The notes: generated from the sequence alone by a model not told the origin. A stretch of 57,843 bases of DNA from Pseudescherichia sp039594205 (GCA_039594205.1 JBCNNW010000015.1:1-57843); one strand, 5' to 3'. Shown: positions 26,778 through 35,455, counted from the stretch's first letter. Made by a program: numbers and translations.

Positions 26778-27623
26778 CTACTTCTCACTGTCGACCAGGC
26801 CACGCACAAAGGCACGCTGCATGGCTAATACGATAACGACGGGGGGGATCAGGGTCAGCAGCATCGCCGCCATCACCTGGTTCCACTGGGTAGTGCCCTC
26901 CCCGGTAGCAATCATTCCTTTAATTCCCGCTACGGCAGTGCCCAGGTTGACGTCGCTGACGATCAGCAGCGGCCACAGGTACTGGTTCCAGCCGTAGATA
27001 AAGGTGATGACAAACAGCGCCGCAAGATTGGTTTTCGACAGCGGCAGCACGATGTCGCGGAAAAAGCGCATCGGCGATGCGCCGTCAATGCGCGCGGCCT
27101 CGATCAGCTCGTCCGGCAGGGTCATAAAGAACTGACGAAACAGGAAGGTCGCGGTGGCCGAGGCCATCAGGGGGAGCGTCAGGCCGGTGTAGCTGTCGAG
27201 CATCTTCAGGTTGGCGATCACCTCCACCGTCGGGAAGATACGCACCTCCACCGGCAGCATCAGGGTGATAAAGATCATCCAGAAGAAGAGATTGCGCAGC
27301 GGGAAGCGGAACCAGACGATGGCAAAAGCAGAGAGCATCGACACCGCAATCTTTCCTACCGTAATGCTAAAAGCCATGATGAAGCTGTTGAGCAGCAGCA
27401 GCCAAAACGGCGCGCTGTTGGCACCCACACCCTGCAGCCAGATGGTCTTCAGGTTATCCAGCAGATGGCTGCCGGGGATTAACGTCATCGGTGTCTCAAA
27501 CACCGCCCGGTTATCCAGCGTGGCCGCCACAAAGGCGACGTAGAGCGGAAAGAGAATGGCGGCGATGCCGAGGATCAGCATCACATGGCTGAAGAGGGTC
27601 AGCCCGCGTCGGTTTTCAATCAT
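26778..27623 (-). CDS. ugpE: UgpE, permease of the glycerol-3-phosphate ABC importer
   Basis: MalG-type inner-membrane permease of 281 residues with six hydrophobic segments. The EAA loop is EAARIDGASPMRFFRDIVLPL, which docks on UgpC. Its start overlaps the ugpA stop by 4 bp. Confidence 0.95.
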   Translation of the reverse strand: MIENRRGLTLFSHVMLILGIAAILFPLYVAFVAATLDNRAVFETPMTLIPGSHLLDNLKTIWLQGVGANSAPFWLLLLNSFIMAFSITVGKIAVSMLSAFAIVWFRFPLRNLFFWMIFITLMLPVEVRIFPTVEVIANLKMLDSYTGLTLPLMASATATFLFRQFFMTLPDELIEAARIDGASPMRFFRDIVLPLSKTNLAALFVITFIYGWNQYLWPLLIVSDVNLGTAVAGIKGMIATGEGTTQWNQVMAAMLLTLIPPVVIVLAMQRAFVRGLVDSEK

Positions 27624-28507
27624 TGATAGCGCACCTTACTCTCGACGTAGCGGAACTGAACCACCGTCAGGATAATGACCAGCATCATCAGCACCACCGA
27701 CTGGGCGGCAGAGGCAGAGAGATCCAGCCCGGCAAAGCCCTCCCGGTAGATCTTGTAGATCAGCGTGGTGGTGGCCTGCACCGGTCCACCGGCGGTAGCG
27801 GCATCGATCACCGGGAAGGTGTCGAAAAAGGCATACACCAGGTTGACCACCAGCAGGAAGAAGCTCACGGGGGCGATCAGCGGCAGCGAGAGCTGGAAGA
27901 AGCGACGCACCGGTCCGGCACCGTCAATGGCGGCAGCCTCCACCAGCGAGCGGGGAATCGACTGTAGCGCAGCGAAGAAGAAGAGAAAGTTGTAGCTGAT
28001 CTGCTTCCACACCGAGGCGAAGACCACCAGAAACATCGCCTGGCCGCTGTTCTGGGCATGGTTCCAGCTATAGCCAATCTGCTCCAGGGCATGGGTAATC
28101 AGCCCGCGTCCCGGGTTGAAGAGAAAGATCCACAGCACGGCAGCGATGGCGGGGGCTACGGCGTAGGGCAGCAGCATTAGGGTCTGGTAGAAGCGGCTGC
28201 CGCGCACCACGTAGTCCACCAGCGCGGCAAAAAAGAGCGAGGCCAGCAGGCCGGAGAAGGTCACCAGCGCGCTGAACTTTATCGTCGTCCAGAAGGAGTC
28301 CAGATAGTAGCTGTCATGCAGCAGCGCCATAAAGTTGTCCAGCCCGACAAACTGGCTGGAGAGACCGAACGGATCGACGCTCTGCACCGAGTACCACAGC
28401 GCTTCACCCGCGGGCCAGATAAAAAAGATAACGGTAATAATCAGCTGCGGCGCGACCAGCGCATAGGGAAGCCAGCGCGAGCGGAATACCGGACGGGATG
28501 ATGACAT
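27620..28507 (-). CDS. ugpA: UgpA, permease of the glycerol-3-phosphate ABC importer
   Basis: MalF-type inner-membrane permease of 295 residues with six hydrophobic segments. The EAA loop is EAAAIDGAGPVRRFFQLSLPL. With UgpE it forms the membrane channel for glycerol-3-phosphate and glycerophosphodiesters delivered by UgpB. A REP pair separates it from ugpB, which may tune relative mRNA levels. Confidence 0.95.
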   Translation of the reverse strand: MSSSRPVFRSRWLPYALVAPQLIITVIFFIWPAGEALWYSVQSVDPFGLSSQFVGLDNFMALLHDSYYLDSFWTTIKFSALVTFSGLLASLFFAALVDYVVRGSRFYQTLMLLPYAVAPAIAAVLWIFLFNPGRGLITHALEQIGYSWNHAQNSGQAMFLVVFASVWKQISYNFLFFFAALQSIPRSLVEAAAIDGAGPVRRFFQLSLPLIAPVSFFLLVVNLVYAFFDTFPVIDAATAGGPVQATTTLIYKIYREGFAGLDLSASAAQSVVLMMLVIILTVVQFRYVESKVRYQ

Positions 28508-28527
28508 TGAGGTTAGATTCCTGAACA

Positions 28528-28606
28528 GCGCCGGATGGCGCTCCGCTTATCCGGCCTACATGGTGCACGTTGTAGGCCGGGTAAGGCGAAGCCGCCACCC
28601 GGCATT
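28528..28606. repeat. REP/BIME pair between ugpB and ugpA
   Basis: Two inverted REP units (GCGCCGGATGGCGCTCCGCT... and ...GTAGGCCGGGTAAGGCGAAG) sit inside the ugp operon. This is where high expression of a binding protein relative to its permease would be expected. Confidence 0.85.
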
Positions 28607-28613
28607 TTACATA

Positions 28614-29930
28614 TTACGATTTGGTGGACTGCTCAAAGCGGCGCAGCAGCTGGTTACCACGCTCTACCGCGCTGTCCAGCGCCTGCTGCGGGGTTTTCTT
28701 GCCGGTCCAGACCGACTCCAGCTCTTCATCCACGATGGTGCGGATCTGCGGCATGTTGCCGAGGCGCAGCCCTTTGGTAAACGGCAACGGCGGCTTGTTC
28801 AGCATCTGGCGGGTGGCGATATCCGCGCCGGGGTTCTTATCATAGAAGCCCTGCTCGCGGGTCAGATCGTAAGCGGCGGTGGTGATCGGCAGGTAGCCGG
28901 TCTTCTGGTGCCACTCGGCGGCGTTTTCCGGCTTCGCCAGGAACTCCAGGAACTGGGCAACGCCGGTATAGGTCGGCTTATCTTTGCCCTGCATCACCCA
29001 CAGGCTGGCCCCGCCGATGATGGCGTTCTGCGGCGCGCCCTTCACATCGGCGTCATACGGCATCATGCCCACGCCGTAGTTAAATTTGGCGTACTGACGA
29101 ATATCCGCCAGCGAACCAGACGAGGCGGTAGTGATCGCGCAGTCGCCGTTATAGAACTTCTCGGTGGACTCATCCTTGCGCCCGAAGTAGCTGAAGTCGC
29201 CCTTCTTGTTGAGATCGGCCAGCAGCGCAATGTGTTTGACCTGCTCCGGCTTGTTGAACTCCAGCACCGCATCGGTGCCATCGAAGCCGTTGTTTTTGGT
29301 AGCCACCGGCAGACCGTGCCAGGCGCTGAAGTTTTCGATCTGGATCCACCCCTGCCAGCCGCTGGCGTAGCCGCACTTCATACCGGCTGCTTTCAGCTTC
29401 GCGGTGTAGGCAGCGAGATCCTGCCAGGTTTTCGGCGGCTGCTCTGGATCGAGGCCCGCTTTTTTAAAGGCATCTTTGTTGTAGTAGAGCACCGGGGTAG
29501 AGCTGTTGAACGGCTGGGAGAGCAGATGGCCAGATTTCGCATCAGTATAGTAGCCGGAGACGGTCGGCACGAACTGCGACTCGTCAAACTTGATACCCGC
29601 ATCGCTGAACACTTCATACACCGGCTTAATCGCTTTCGAGGCCATCATGGTGGCGGTGCCGACTTCATAGACCTGCAAAATGGCAGGGGCGTTACCGGTA
29701 CGGAAGGCGGCGATCCCGGCGCTCAGGCTCTGCTCGTAGTTGCCCTTGTAGACCGGCACAATTTTGTAATCCGGATGGGTGTCATTAAAACGCTGCGCCA
29801 GGGAGTCTACCTCTTTACCCAGCTGTCCTTCCATCGAATGCCAGAACGGAATGGTGGTCACTGCCATAGCCTGACCTGCAAACGCCAGACCTAACGCTAA
29901 TCCTAAAGCTGTATGTCGTAACGATGTCAT
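28614..29930 (-). CDS. ugpB: UgpB, periplasmic glycerol-3-phosphate-binding protein
   Basis: Solute-binding protein of 438 residues (E. coli 438) that captures sn-glycerol-3-phosphate and glycerophosphocholine. The signal peptide is MTSLRHTALGLALGLAF...AMA. The mature protein starts VTTIPFWHSMEGQLGKE, and GYASGWQGWIQIENF lines the pocket in E. coli. The start was chosen at this ATG, not 66 codons upstream, by signal peptide and E. coli match. A Pho box lies upstream, and it is the first gene of ugpBAECQ. Confidence 0.96.
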   Translation of the reverse strand: MTSLRHTALGLALGLAFAGQAMAVTTIPFWHSMEGQLGKEVDSLAQRFNDTHPDYKIVPVYKGNYEQSLSAGIAAFRTGNAPAILQVYEVGTATMMASKAIKPVYEVFSDAGIKFDESQFVPTVSGYYTDAKSGHLLSQPFNSSTPVLYYNKDAFKKAGLDPEQPPKTWQDLAAYTAKLKAAGMKCGYASGWQGWIQIENFSAWHGLPVATKNNGFDGTDAVLEFNKPEQVKHIALLADLNKKGDFSYFGRKDESTEKFYNGDCAITTASSGSLADIRQYAKFNYGVGMMPYDADVKGAPQNAIIGGASLWVMQGKDKPTYTGVAQFLEFLAKPENAAEWHQKTGYLPITTAAYDLTREQGFYDKNPGADIATRQMLNKPPLPFTKGLRLGNMPQIRTIVDEELESVWTGKKTPQQALDSAVERGNQLLRRFEQSTKS

Positions 29931-29992
29931 TCGGTTATCTCTCTTGTTGTGCCGGATGCGCGATATCACGCTTTTCGTGCTCGCGAAGTAAC

Positions 29993-30045
29993 ATGACATG
30001 TCCGAATGACAGAAAAATAACCGTTTGTTTACAAAAGTATGACAG
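29993..30045 (-). promoter_or_regulatory. Pho boxes upstream of ugpB
   Basis: On the minus strand CTGTCAT-ACTT-TTGTAAA (30045-30028) matches the 7+4+7 PhoB site. A second CTGTCAT at 30012-30006 is followed by a weaker repeat to 29993. This supports phosphate-starvation induction of ugp, as in E. coli. Confidence 0.75.
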
Positions 30046-30096
30046 GGAGGCGGCAGAGGGATGATGAAACGGTGACGGTAGGATGGCGGGTAAATC

Positions 30097-30465
30097 TTAC
30101 CCGCGCAGACGGAGGGCGATCTCCTCAAGCGACAGCTGACCCGCAGCGGCGGCCACCGTTAGCTCGACGTAATCGGCATTTGCTGGCAGAGAGACGCCGT
30201 TACGCTTAAGGAACAGCAGCGTGATGAGCAGGGCCGTGCGTTTATTACCATCGTTAAAGATATGTCCACGGGAGATGGCAAGCAGGTGCATGGCGGCGAG
30301 GAGCCAGATATCGGATATCCCTTCGTATTCATATTTGTTTAAGACGCGATACAGCAAGGCTTCAGCTCGTCCTGGTTCGGGCATGCCCGCTACGCCTGGC
30401 GTTACGTTCAGAAGCTTATCGTGAAAACGTATAATCTCTTCCGCTGAGATGAACTGAAGCGTCAT
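30097..30465 (-). CDS. Doc-type Fic toxin
   Basis: Protein of 122 residues with the Doc motif HIFNDGNKRTALLITLLFLKRNG, in which Lys replaces the second Gly of GNGR. In phage P1 Doc this converts the fold to a kinase that phosphorylates EF-Tu; I infer the same activity. Its ATG overlaps the upstream antitoxin stop by 4 bp. The two-gene module is inserted between ugpB and livF, where E. coli has none. Confidence 0.88.
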   Translation of the reverse strand: MTLQFISAEEIIRFHDKLLNVTPGVAGMPEPGRAEALLYRVLNKYEYEGISDIWLLAAMHLLAISRGHIFNDGNKRTALLITLLFLKRNGVSLPANADYVELTVAAAAGQLSLEEIALRLRG

Positions 30466-30683
30466 TTGTCGGCCAGTTCCCTGATTTCGTTACCATGTAC
30501 GCTCATGATGGCGTCAAATTCCGCGTCCAGTTTTGCCGCCTGGTAACGCTCAAACTCTTCAGTGCTGATAATCACTGCTGGCTTGTGCCCGCGTCGCGTA
30601 ATAGTTACCGGTGTGCCAGCCGCTGCCGAATCCAGCGCCGCAGCCAGATTTTGTCGGACCTCACTGTAGCTCATAGTACGCAT
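30462..30683 (-). CDS. Phd/YefM-family antitoxin
   Basis: Antitoxin of 73 residues. The N-terminal DNA-binding and dimerisation half reads MRTMSYSEVRQNLAAALDSA then TPVTITRRGHKPAVIISTEE, typical of Phd/YefM. The acidic C-terminal tail (DAEFDAIMSVHGNEIRELAD) would wrap around Doc. The start is supported by GGAGG six bases upstream; a second ATG lies three codons in. It probably represses its own promoter through the GTAC repeats upstream. Confidence 0.88.
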   Translation of the reverse strand: MRTMSYSEVRQNLAAALDSAAAGTPVTITRRGHKPAVIISTEEFERYQAAKLDAEFDAIMSVHGNEIRELADK

Positions 30684-30698
30684 AAAACCTCCGCTTAA

Positions 30699-30728
30699 GT
30701 ACAGGTAGATTGTACAACAAACCCGTAC
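30699..30728 (-). promoter_or_regulatory. Promoter and periodic GTAC operator of the phd-doc module
   Basis: Three GTAC tetramers start at 30699, 30712 and 30725, exactly 13 bp apart. The middle one lies in the palindrome TTGTACAA and overlaps a -10 TACAAT (30714-30709, minus strand). This is a likely site for cooperative Phd binding; the sequence is direct, the function inferred. Confidence 0.55.
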
Positions 30729-30742
30729 AGAAGCGTGGGATT

Positions 30743-30775
30743 TTGTAGGCCCGGTAAGCGTAGCGCCACCGGGCA
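30743..30775. repeat. REP element between phd and livF
   Basis: Single REP unit: GTAGGCCCGGTAAGCGTAGC followed by GCCACCGGGC. Confidence 0.85.
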
Positions 30776-30786
30776 ATACAGACGGC

Positions 30787-31518
30787 TCAGCCGCCTAAAT
30801 AGGCGCTACGCACCGCTTCGTTGGCCAGCAGCGCGTCGCCAGTATCGGACAGCACCACGCGACCGTTCTCCAGCACGTAGCCGCGATCGGCGAGCTTCAG
30901 CGCCTGGTTGGCGTTCTGCTCCACGAGGAAGATGGTCATCCCCTCTTTGCGCAGCTGCTCGATAGTGTCAAAGATCTGCTGGATAATGATCGGCGCAAGA
31001 CCGAGGGACGGCTCATCAAGCAGCAGCAGACGCGGCTGGCTCATCAGCGCCCGGCCAATGGCCAGCATCTGCTGCTCCCCACCGGACATGGTTCCGGCTC
31101 GCTGAATGCGGCGCTCGTGCAGACGCGGAAACAGTTCATAGACCCATTTGATGCGGGTATGGAACTGGTCGCGATCGGCAAAGAAGCCGCCCATCGCCAG
31201 GTTCTCCTCTACCGTCATACGGGAGAAGACGCGCCGTCCCTCCGGCACGATCGCTACCGCTTCGCGCATGATCTTCGCCGTCTGCCAGTCGGTAATGTCT
31301 TTACCGTCAAAGACAATGCGCCCGCTGCTGGCACGCGGATCGCCGCACAGGGTGCCAAGCAGCGTGGTTTTACCGGCGCCGTTGGCCCCGATCAGGGTGA
31401 CGATTTCCCCCTGGTTGATATGCAGGCTGACGTCGTGCAGCGCCTGGATTTTGCCGTAGTGGGCACTCACCTGGTCAAAAGATAACATCACGTTTTCCAT
31501 CTTAGGCATCGCCCCCAT
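30787..31518 (-). CDS. livF: LivF, ATPase of the branched-chain amino acid ABC importer
   Basis: ATP-binding subunit for leucine, isoleucine and valine uptake. Walker A is GANGAGKTT, the signature MSGGEQQMLAIGRA, and Walker B LLLLDEPSLGL. Its ATG overlaps the livG stop (TAATG) and has AGGTGA upstream, giving 243 residues. E. coli LivF begins at the equivalent of MEN seven codons later (237 residues), so the shorter start at 31500 is possible. Confidence 0.95.
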   Translation of the reverse strand: MGAMPKMENVMLSFDQVSAHYGKIQALHDVSLHINQGEIVTLIGANGAGKTTLLGTLCGDPRASSGRIVFDGKDITDWQTAKIMREAVAIVPEGRRVFSRMTVEENLAMGGFFADRDQFHTRIKWVYELFPRLHERRIQRAGTMSGGEQQMLAIGRALMSQPRLLLLDEPSLGLAPIIIQQIFDTIEQLRKEGMTIFLVEQNANQALKLADRGYVLENGRVVLSDTGDALLANEAVRSAYLGG

Positions 31519-32285
31519 TATGCTTCACCTAAATAGGCGCGGATCACGTCCGGGTTGTTACGAATCTGCTCCGGCGTGCCGTTTGCCAGCGGCGTGCCCT
31601 GGTTTACCACGTAGATACGGTCAGAGATGCCCATCACCAGCTTCATATCGTGCTCAATCAGCAGAATAGTGGTGTTGTGATGGTTACGCAGCTCCACGAT
31701 CAGCTCGTCCAGCTCCTTGGTCTCTTTCGGGTTCAGCCCTGCCGCCGGTTCGTCCAGCATCAGGATCTCCGGCTGGGTCACCATGCAGCGGGCGATCTCC
31801 AGACGACGCTGGTCACCGTAGGCCAGGTTGCTGGCCTGCCGGTTAGCATGGGCCAGCAGCCCGATGCGATCCAGCCAGGTCGCGGCGCGATCCAGCGCTT
31901 CACTCTGGGCGCGGCGGAAAGCAGGAGTCTTCAGCAGGCCGGAGAAGAGACCCGTCTTGAGCTGCTGATGCTGAGCTACCAGCAGGTTCTCAATCACCGT
32001 CATCTCACGGAACAGACGCACGTGCTGGAAAGTACGCACCACGCCCATGCGGGCAATCTGCTGACCCGGCAGCCCTTCCAGGTGCTGGTCGCGCAGCATG
32101 ATGGTGCCGCCGGTGGGCTTATAGAAGCCGGTCAGACAGTTGAAGACCGTGGTCTTCCCCGCGCCGTTCGGCCCAATCAGGGAGACAATCTCCTGCGGAT
32201 GCAGATCCAGCGCGACGTTATTTACCGCCAGCAGCCCGCCGAAGCGCATCATCAGGCCGTTAACGGACAGTAATGGCTCACTCAT
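31518..32285 (-). CDS. livG: LivG, ATPase of the branched-chain amino acid ABC importer
   Basis: Second ATP-binding subunit of 255 residues (E. coli 255). Walker A is GPNGAGKTT, the signature NLAYGDQRRLEIARC (a variant of LSGGQ usual for LivG), and Walker B LMLDEPAAGLN. It overlaps livM by 4 bp and livF by 1 bp. Confidence 0.96.
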   Translation of the reverse strand: MSEPLLSVNGLMMRFGGLLAVNNVALDLHPQEIVSLIGPNGAGKTTVFNCLTGFYKPTGGTIMLRDQHLEGLPGQQIARMGVVRTFQHVRLFREMTVIENLLVAQHQQLKTGLFSGLLKTPAFRRAQSEALDRAATWLDRIGLLAHANRQASNLAYGDQRRLEIARCMVTQPEILMLDEPAAGLNPKETKELDELIVELRNHHNTTILLIEHDMKLVMGISDRIYVVNQGTPLANGTPEQIRNNPDVIRAYLGEA

Positions 32286-33559
32286 GCCTGCTCTCCTTTC
32301 ACTTGTCCGTTTTTCAGTTTCAACTGCGGACGGGTCATCGGCAGCAAGCCTTCAGGACGCCAGATCATCATCAGTACCATCAGACCACCCAGCATTAACA
32401 TGCTGTACTCATTGAAATCACGCATCAGCTCACGGGAGACGACCAGCAGGATCGCCGCGAGGATAACCGCGAACTGCGAGCCCATCCCGCCCAGCACCAC
32501 AATCGCCAGCACAAAGGCGGACTCGGCAAAGGTAAAGGATTCCGGGCTGACGAAGCCCTGACGGGCGGCGAACAGCGTGCCGGCAAAGCCAGCAAACCCG
32601 GCGCTGATAGTAAAGGCGGTCAGCTTAATGCGGGTCGGGTTGAGGCCCAGCGAGCGGCAGGCGATCTCATCCTCACGCAGCGCTTCCCACGCCCGGCCCA
32701 GCGGCATGCGCAGCAGGCGGTTGATGACGAACAGGGTAAAGACCACCAGCAGCAGCGCCACCAGATAGAGGAACACCACCCGGTCGCTGGGATCGTACTT
32801 CACGCCGAAGAAGTTGCTGAAGGTATCCCAGCCGCCTTCGCGGGCGGTACGGCTAAACTCAAGGCCAAACAGCGTCGGTTTTGGGATCTGGCTGATACCG
32901 TTCGGGCCACCGGTCACTTCGGTGTTGTTGAGCAGCAGAATACGCACGATCTCGCCGAAGCCGAGGGTGACGATCGCCAGATAGTCACCGCGCAGGCGCA
33001 GCACCGGGAAGCCGAGCAGGAAGCCCGCCGCGGCTGACACCAGCCCCGCCAGCGGCAGGCAGGTCCAGAAGCCGAGACCGTAGTAGTGGTTCAGCAGGGC
33101 AAAAGTATAGGCTCCGATGGCGTAGAACCCGCCGTAGCCCAGCACCAGCAGGCCTGACAGACCTACTACCACGTTCAGCCCAAGGCCGAGGATAATGTAG
33201 ATCATGGTCAGGGTGGCGATATCCACCGTACCGCGCGAGACCACAAACGGCCACGCCACGGCGGCGACCAGCAGGGCAACGAGGAACAGCTTCTGCTTGA
33301 CCGTCGAACCGTCAATGGCGGGCAGGATAAACTTCGGCCCGGAGACGTTCTTCAGCCCTTTTTGCATCATTGGGCGCAGGATCTGGAACAGGAAGACCAC
33401 GGCGGTGCCGATGAAGACCCACTGCCAGCGGATATCCGCCGCGCTGCCGACTACCAGCTTAGTACCGTCGAGACTCAGCTGGACGCCCATAAAGACGCCC
33501 GCCAGCACAAAGAAGAGCGCGGCGGAGAGCAGCGCCATCGCAAAATGCATCGGTTTCAT
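32282..33559 (-). CDS. livM: LivM, permease of the branched-chain amino acid importer
   Basis: Inner-membrane permease of 425 residues (E. coli 425) with about ten hydrophobic segments. The cytoplasmic loop RAWEALREDEIACRSLGLN is the coupling loop of this permease family. It overlaps livH and livG by 4 bp each. Confidence 0.96.
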   Translation of the reverse strand: MKPMHFAMALLSAALFFVLAGVFMGVQLSLDGTKLVVGSAADIRWQWVFIGTAVVFLFQILRPMMQKGLKNVSGPKFILPAIDGSTVKQKLFLVALLVAAVAWPFVVSRGTVDIATLTMIYIILGLGLNVVVGLSGLLVLGYGGFYAIGAYTFALLNHYYGLGFWTCLPLAGLVSAAAGFLLGFPVLRLRGDYLAIVTLGFGEIVRILLLNNTEVTGGPNGISQIPKPTLFGLEFSRTAREGGWDTFSNFFGVKYDPSDRVVFLYLVALLLVVFTLFVINRLLRMPLGRAWEALREDEIACRSLGLNPTRIKLTAFTISAGFAGFAGTLFAARQGFVSPESFTFAESAFVLAIVVLGGMGSQFAVILAAILLVVSRELMRDFNEYSMLMLGGLMVLMMIWRPEGLLPMTRPQLKLKNGQVKGEQA

Positions 33560-34482
33560 ACTTTTTCAACCTCCGGACGGCCCAGGATACCGGTTGGCAT
33601 CACCAACAGCACCAGGATCAGCAGCGCAAACGACACCACATCTTTATACTCGGTACTCAGATACGCGGAGGAGAGCGATTCGGCCACGCCGAGGATCAGG
33701 CCGCCAATCATCGCGCCAGGAATACTGCCGATCCCACCCAATACCGCGGCGGTAAAGGCCTTCATCCCGGCCATAAAGCCGATATAGGGGTTGATTACGC
33801 CGTAGAACTGGCCGAGCAGAACGCCTGCCACAGCGGCCATCGCTGCACCAATGACAAAGGTGAGCGCGATGACGCGGTCAGTGTTAATTCCCAGCAGGCT
33901 GGCCATTTTCAGATCTTCTGCGCAGGCGCGGCAGGCGCGGCCCATGCGGGAGTAGCGGATGAACAGCGTCAGCGCCAGCATGGCAACGAAGGTGACAACC
34001 CAGATCACCAGCTGCATGGTGGTGATAGAGGCGGTGAAGTTCTCGCTGCTGCCGATAGTCCACTGGCCGTTGAACAGGCTCGGCAGGGCCACATCACGCG
34101 AGCCTTCGGTCAGGCTGACGTAGTTTTGCAGGAAGATTGACATCCCAATGGCGGAGATCAGCGCGATCAGACGCTTGGATTTACGCACCGGGCGATAGGC
34201 GACCCGTTCGATACTCCAGCCGTAGGCGCTGGCGATCACAATCGCACCAACGAATCCGGCGGCCACCAGCAGCCAGCTGCTGTCGATGCCCATCATCATC
34301 AGGGCGGCGATGATCATAAAGGAGACATAGCTACCGATCATATAGACCTCGCCATGGGCGAAGTTGATCATGCCGATAATGCCGTAGACCATGGTGTAAC
34401 CGATGGCGATAAGTGCATAGGTGCTTCCCAGCGTCACGCCGTTAAACATCTGCTGCAGGAAGTAGAGAAACTGCTCGGACAT
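33556..34482 (-). CDS. livH: LivH, permease of the branched-chain amino acid importer
   Basis: Inner-membrane permease of 308 residues (E. coli 308). Conserved stretches are GVTLGSTYALIAIGYTMVYG and the coupling loop RACRACAEDLKMASLLGI. It is now effectively the first complete gene of the liv operon because livK upstream is destroyed. Confidence 0.96.
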   Translation of the reverse strand: MSEQFLYFLQQMFNGVTLGSTYALIAIGYTMVYGIIGMINFAHGEVYMIGSYVSFMIIAALMMMGIDSSWLLVAAGFVGAIVIASAYGWSIERVAYRPVRKSKRLIALISAIGMSIFLQNYVSLTEGSRDVALPSLFNGQWTIGSSENFTASITTMQLVIWVVTFVAMLALTLFIRYSRMGRACRACAEDLKMASLLGINTDRVIALTFVIGAAMAAVAGVLLGQFYGVINPYIGFMAGMKAFTAAVLGGIGSIPGAMIGGLILGVAESLSSAYLSTEYKDVVSFALLILVLLVMPTGILGRPEVEKV

Positions 34483-34500
34483 AACGTAACCTTTCTAAAC

Positions 34501-34520
34501 TCGCCCGGCTAAGCGGGCGA
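34501..34520. other. Hairpin between the livK scar and livH
   Basis: TCGCCCG and CGGGCGA form a 7-bp stem with a six-base loop. It has no strong T tract. It may be a partial terminator or RNA stabiliser left from the livK-livH junction. Confidence 0.45.
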
Positions 34521-34527
34521 TTGAGAT

Positions 34528-34637
34528 TTACTTAGCTACCGAAGGCGAACCATCGGCATGCCATTCAAAGACACCGAACTCACATCCCTTATCCGTGCAA
34601 TTGCACCCGCGCTCAACGTCTTCGCGTTCCGTTTCAT
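34528..34637 (-). pseudogene. livK: livK scar: internally deleted leucine-binding protein gene
   Basis: On the minus strand the ATG at 34637 begins MKRNAKTLSAGAIA, matching the start of E. coli LivK (MKRNAKTIIAGMIA). Bases down to 34528 encode, in another frame, KGCEFGVFEWHADGSPSVAK then TAA, matching the LivK C-terminus (FGVFQWHADGSSTKAK). About 1 kb between is missing, and the frame is lost because 110 bp is not a multiple of three. From the old start a 33-codon ORF ends at TAG (34538-34536). The leader and ribosome site (GGGGATTTCAGGTT) are kept. Confidence 0.9.
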
Positions 34638-35065
34638 AACCTGAAATCCCCATTACCGTCGTGATGTGTATATATTTTGTTTTATTATGGTTAAAAAGCA
34701 TTCTGTACTTTTATTAAACAACGCTATTTTTACCAGCTTGCTTAATGGTTTAGCGCAGCTTTTACCGTAAAACCTGATTAAATACTCTATTTTTCAGGCT
34801 ATTAAGCAGAGATAATATTCTGTATTGGTACAGAGATAAACAAAAAAAAGTGCCTCTTACAGCATAAAATAATGGGACAAAGAGCGGAATAAATCACTAC
34901 TCCATAGATAAATAAACTGCCTGTTTTTCGATCCCTGATGTTTAAAACTGCTTCAACGGCTGCGTTAAAAGTATTCAGCTGATCCCGACAGCGAAAAAGT
35001 GAAAGCGTCTGGCTAAGGAAATTGAGTACACTGCTGCCATCTTTTGAGATTTGGACCCGCAGTGA
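34638..35065. other. AT-rich regulatory gap between livK scar and panM
   Basis: A 428-bp gap with no convincing gene, much AT-richer than its surroundings. It should hold the promoter for the livK-HMGF transcript (minus) and that for panM (plus). I did not find a -35/-10 pair good enough to assign, nor a clear Lrp motif by eye. Confidence 0.5.
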
Positions 35066-35452
35066 ATGAAACTGACCATCATCCGTTTAGACACGTTTAG
35101 CGACCAGGATCGCATTGATTTAGCTAAAATTTGGCCGGAGTACTCCGCATCATCGCTGAACGTTGACAATACGCACCAGATCTACGCCGCCCGTTTTAAT
35201 GAGCGACTGCTGGCGGCGGTGCGAGTGACCCTCAGCGGCAGTGAGGGGGCGCTGGATTCTCTGCGCGTGCGGGACGTGACGCGCCGTCGTGGCGTAGGGC
35301 AGTACCTGATTGAAGAGGCGATGGCGCGCAATCCAGACGTGACCCGCTGGTGGATAGCGGACGTAGGCGTAGAAGACCGCAGCATTATGGCAGCCTTTAC
35401 CCAGGCGCTGGGCTTTAGCCCGCGGCAGAATGGCTGGGAGAAGCGGCTGTAG
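35066..35452 (+). CDS. panM: PanM (PanZ), maturation factor for aspartate decarboxylase PanD
   Basis: GNAT-fold protein of 128 residues that binds acetyl-CoA and triggers self-cleavage of pro-PanD for beta-alanine and pantothenate synthesis. It matches E. coli PanZ (127 residues) closely: MKLTIIRLDTFSDQDRIDLA at the N-terminus, LDSLRVRDVTRRRGVGQYL as the acetyl-CoA loop, and QALGFSPRQNGWEKRL at the end. In E. coli it sits between livK and livJ; here a toxin-antitoxin pair follows before livJ. Confidence 0.95.
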   Translation: MKLTIIRLDTFSDQDRIDLAKIWPEYSASSLNVDNTHQIYAARFNERLLAAVRVTLSGSEGALDSLRVRDVTRRRGVGQYLIEEAMARNPDVTRWWIADVGVEDRSIMAAFTQALGFSPRQNGWEKRL

Positions 35453-35455
35453 CGG

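Noticed and set aside
28560..29894. Long plus-strand ORF (444 codons) antisense to ugpB
   Set aside because: Shadow of ugpB; starts within a REP element and has no domain or ribosome site.
29931..30128. N-terminal extension of UgpB by 66 codons
   Set aside because: It would run through the Pho box and place the signal peptide internally; the ATG at 29930 gives the E. coli length.
34528..34654. 41-codon Cys-containing ORF starting at 34654 and ending with the LivK tail
   Set aside because: I first considered a real small protein, but its 5' half is the LivK start read in another frame and its 3' half the LivK C-terminus, so a deletion scar explains it better.
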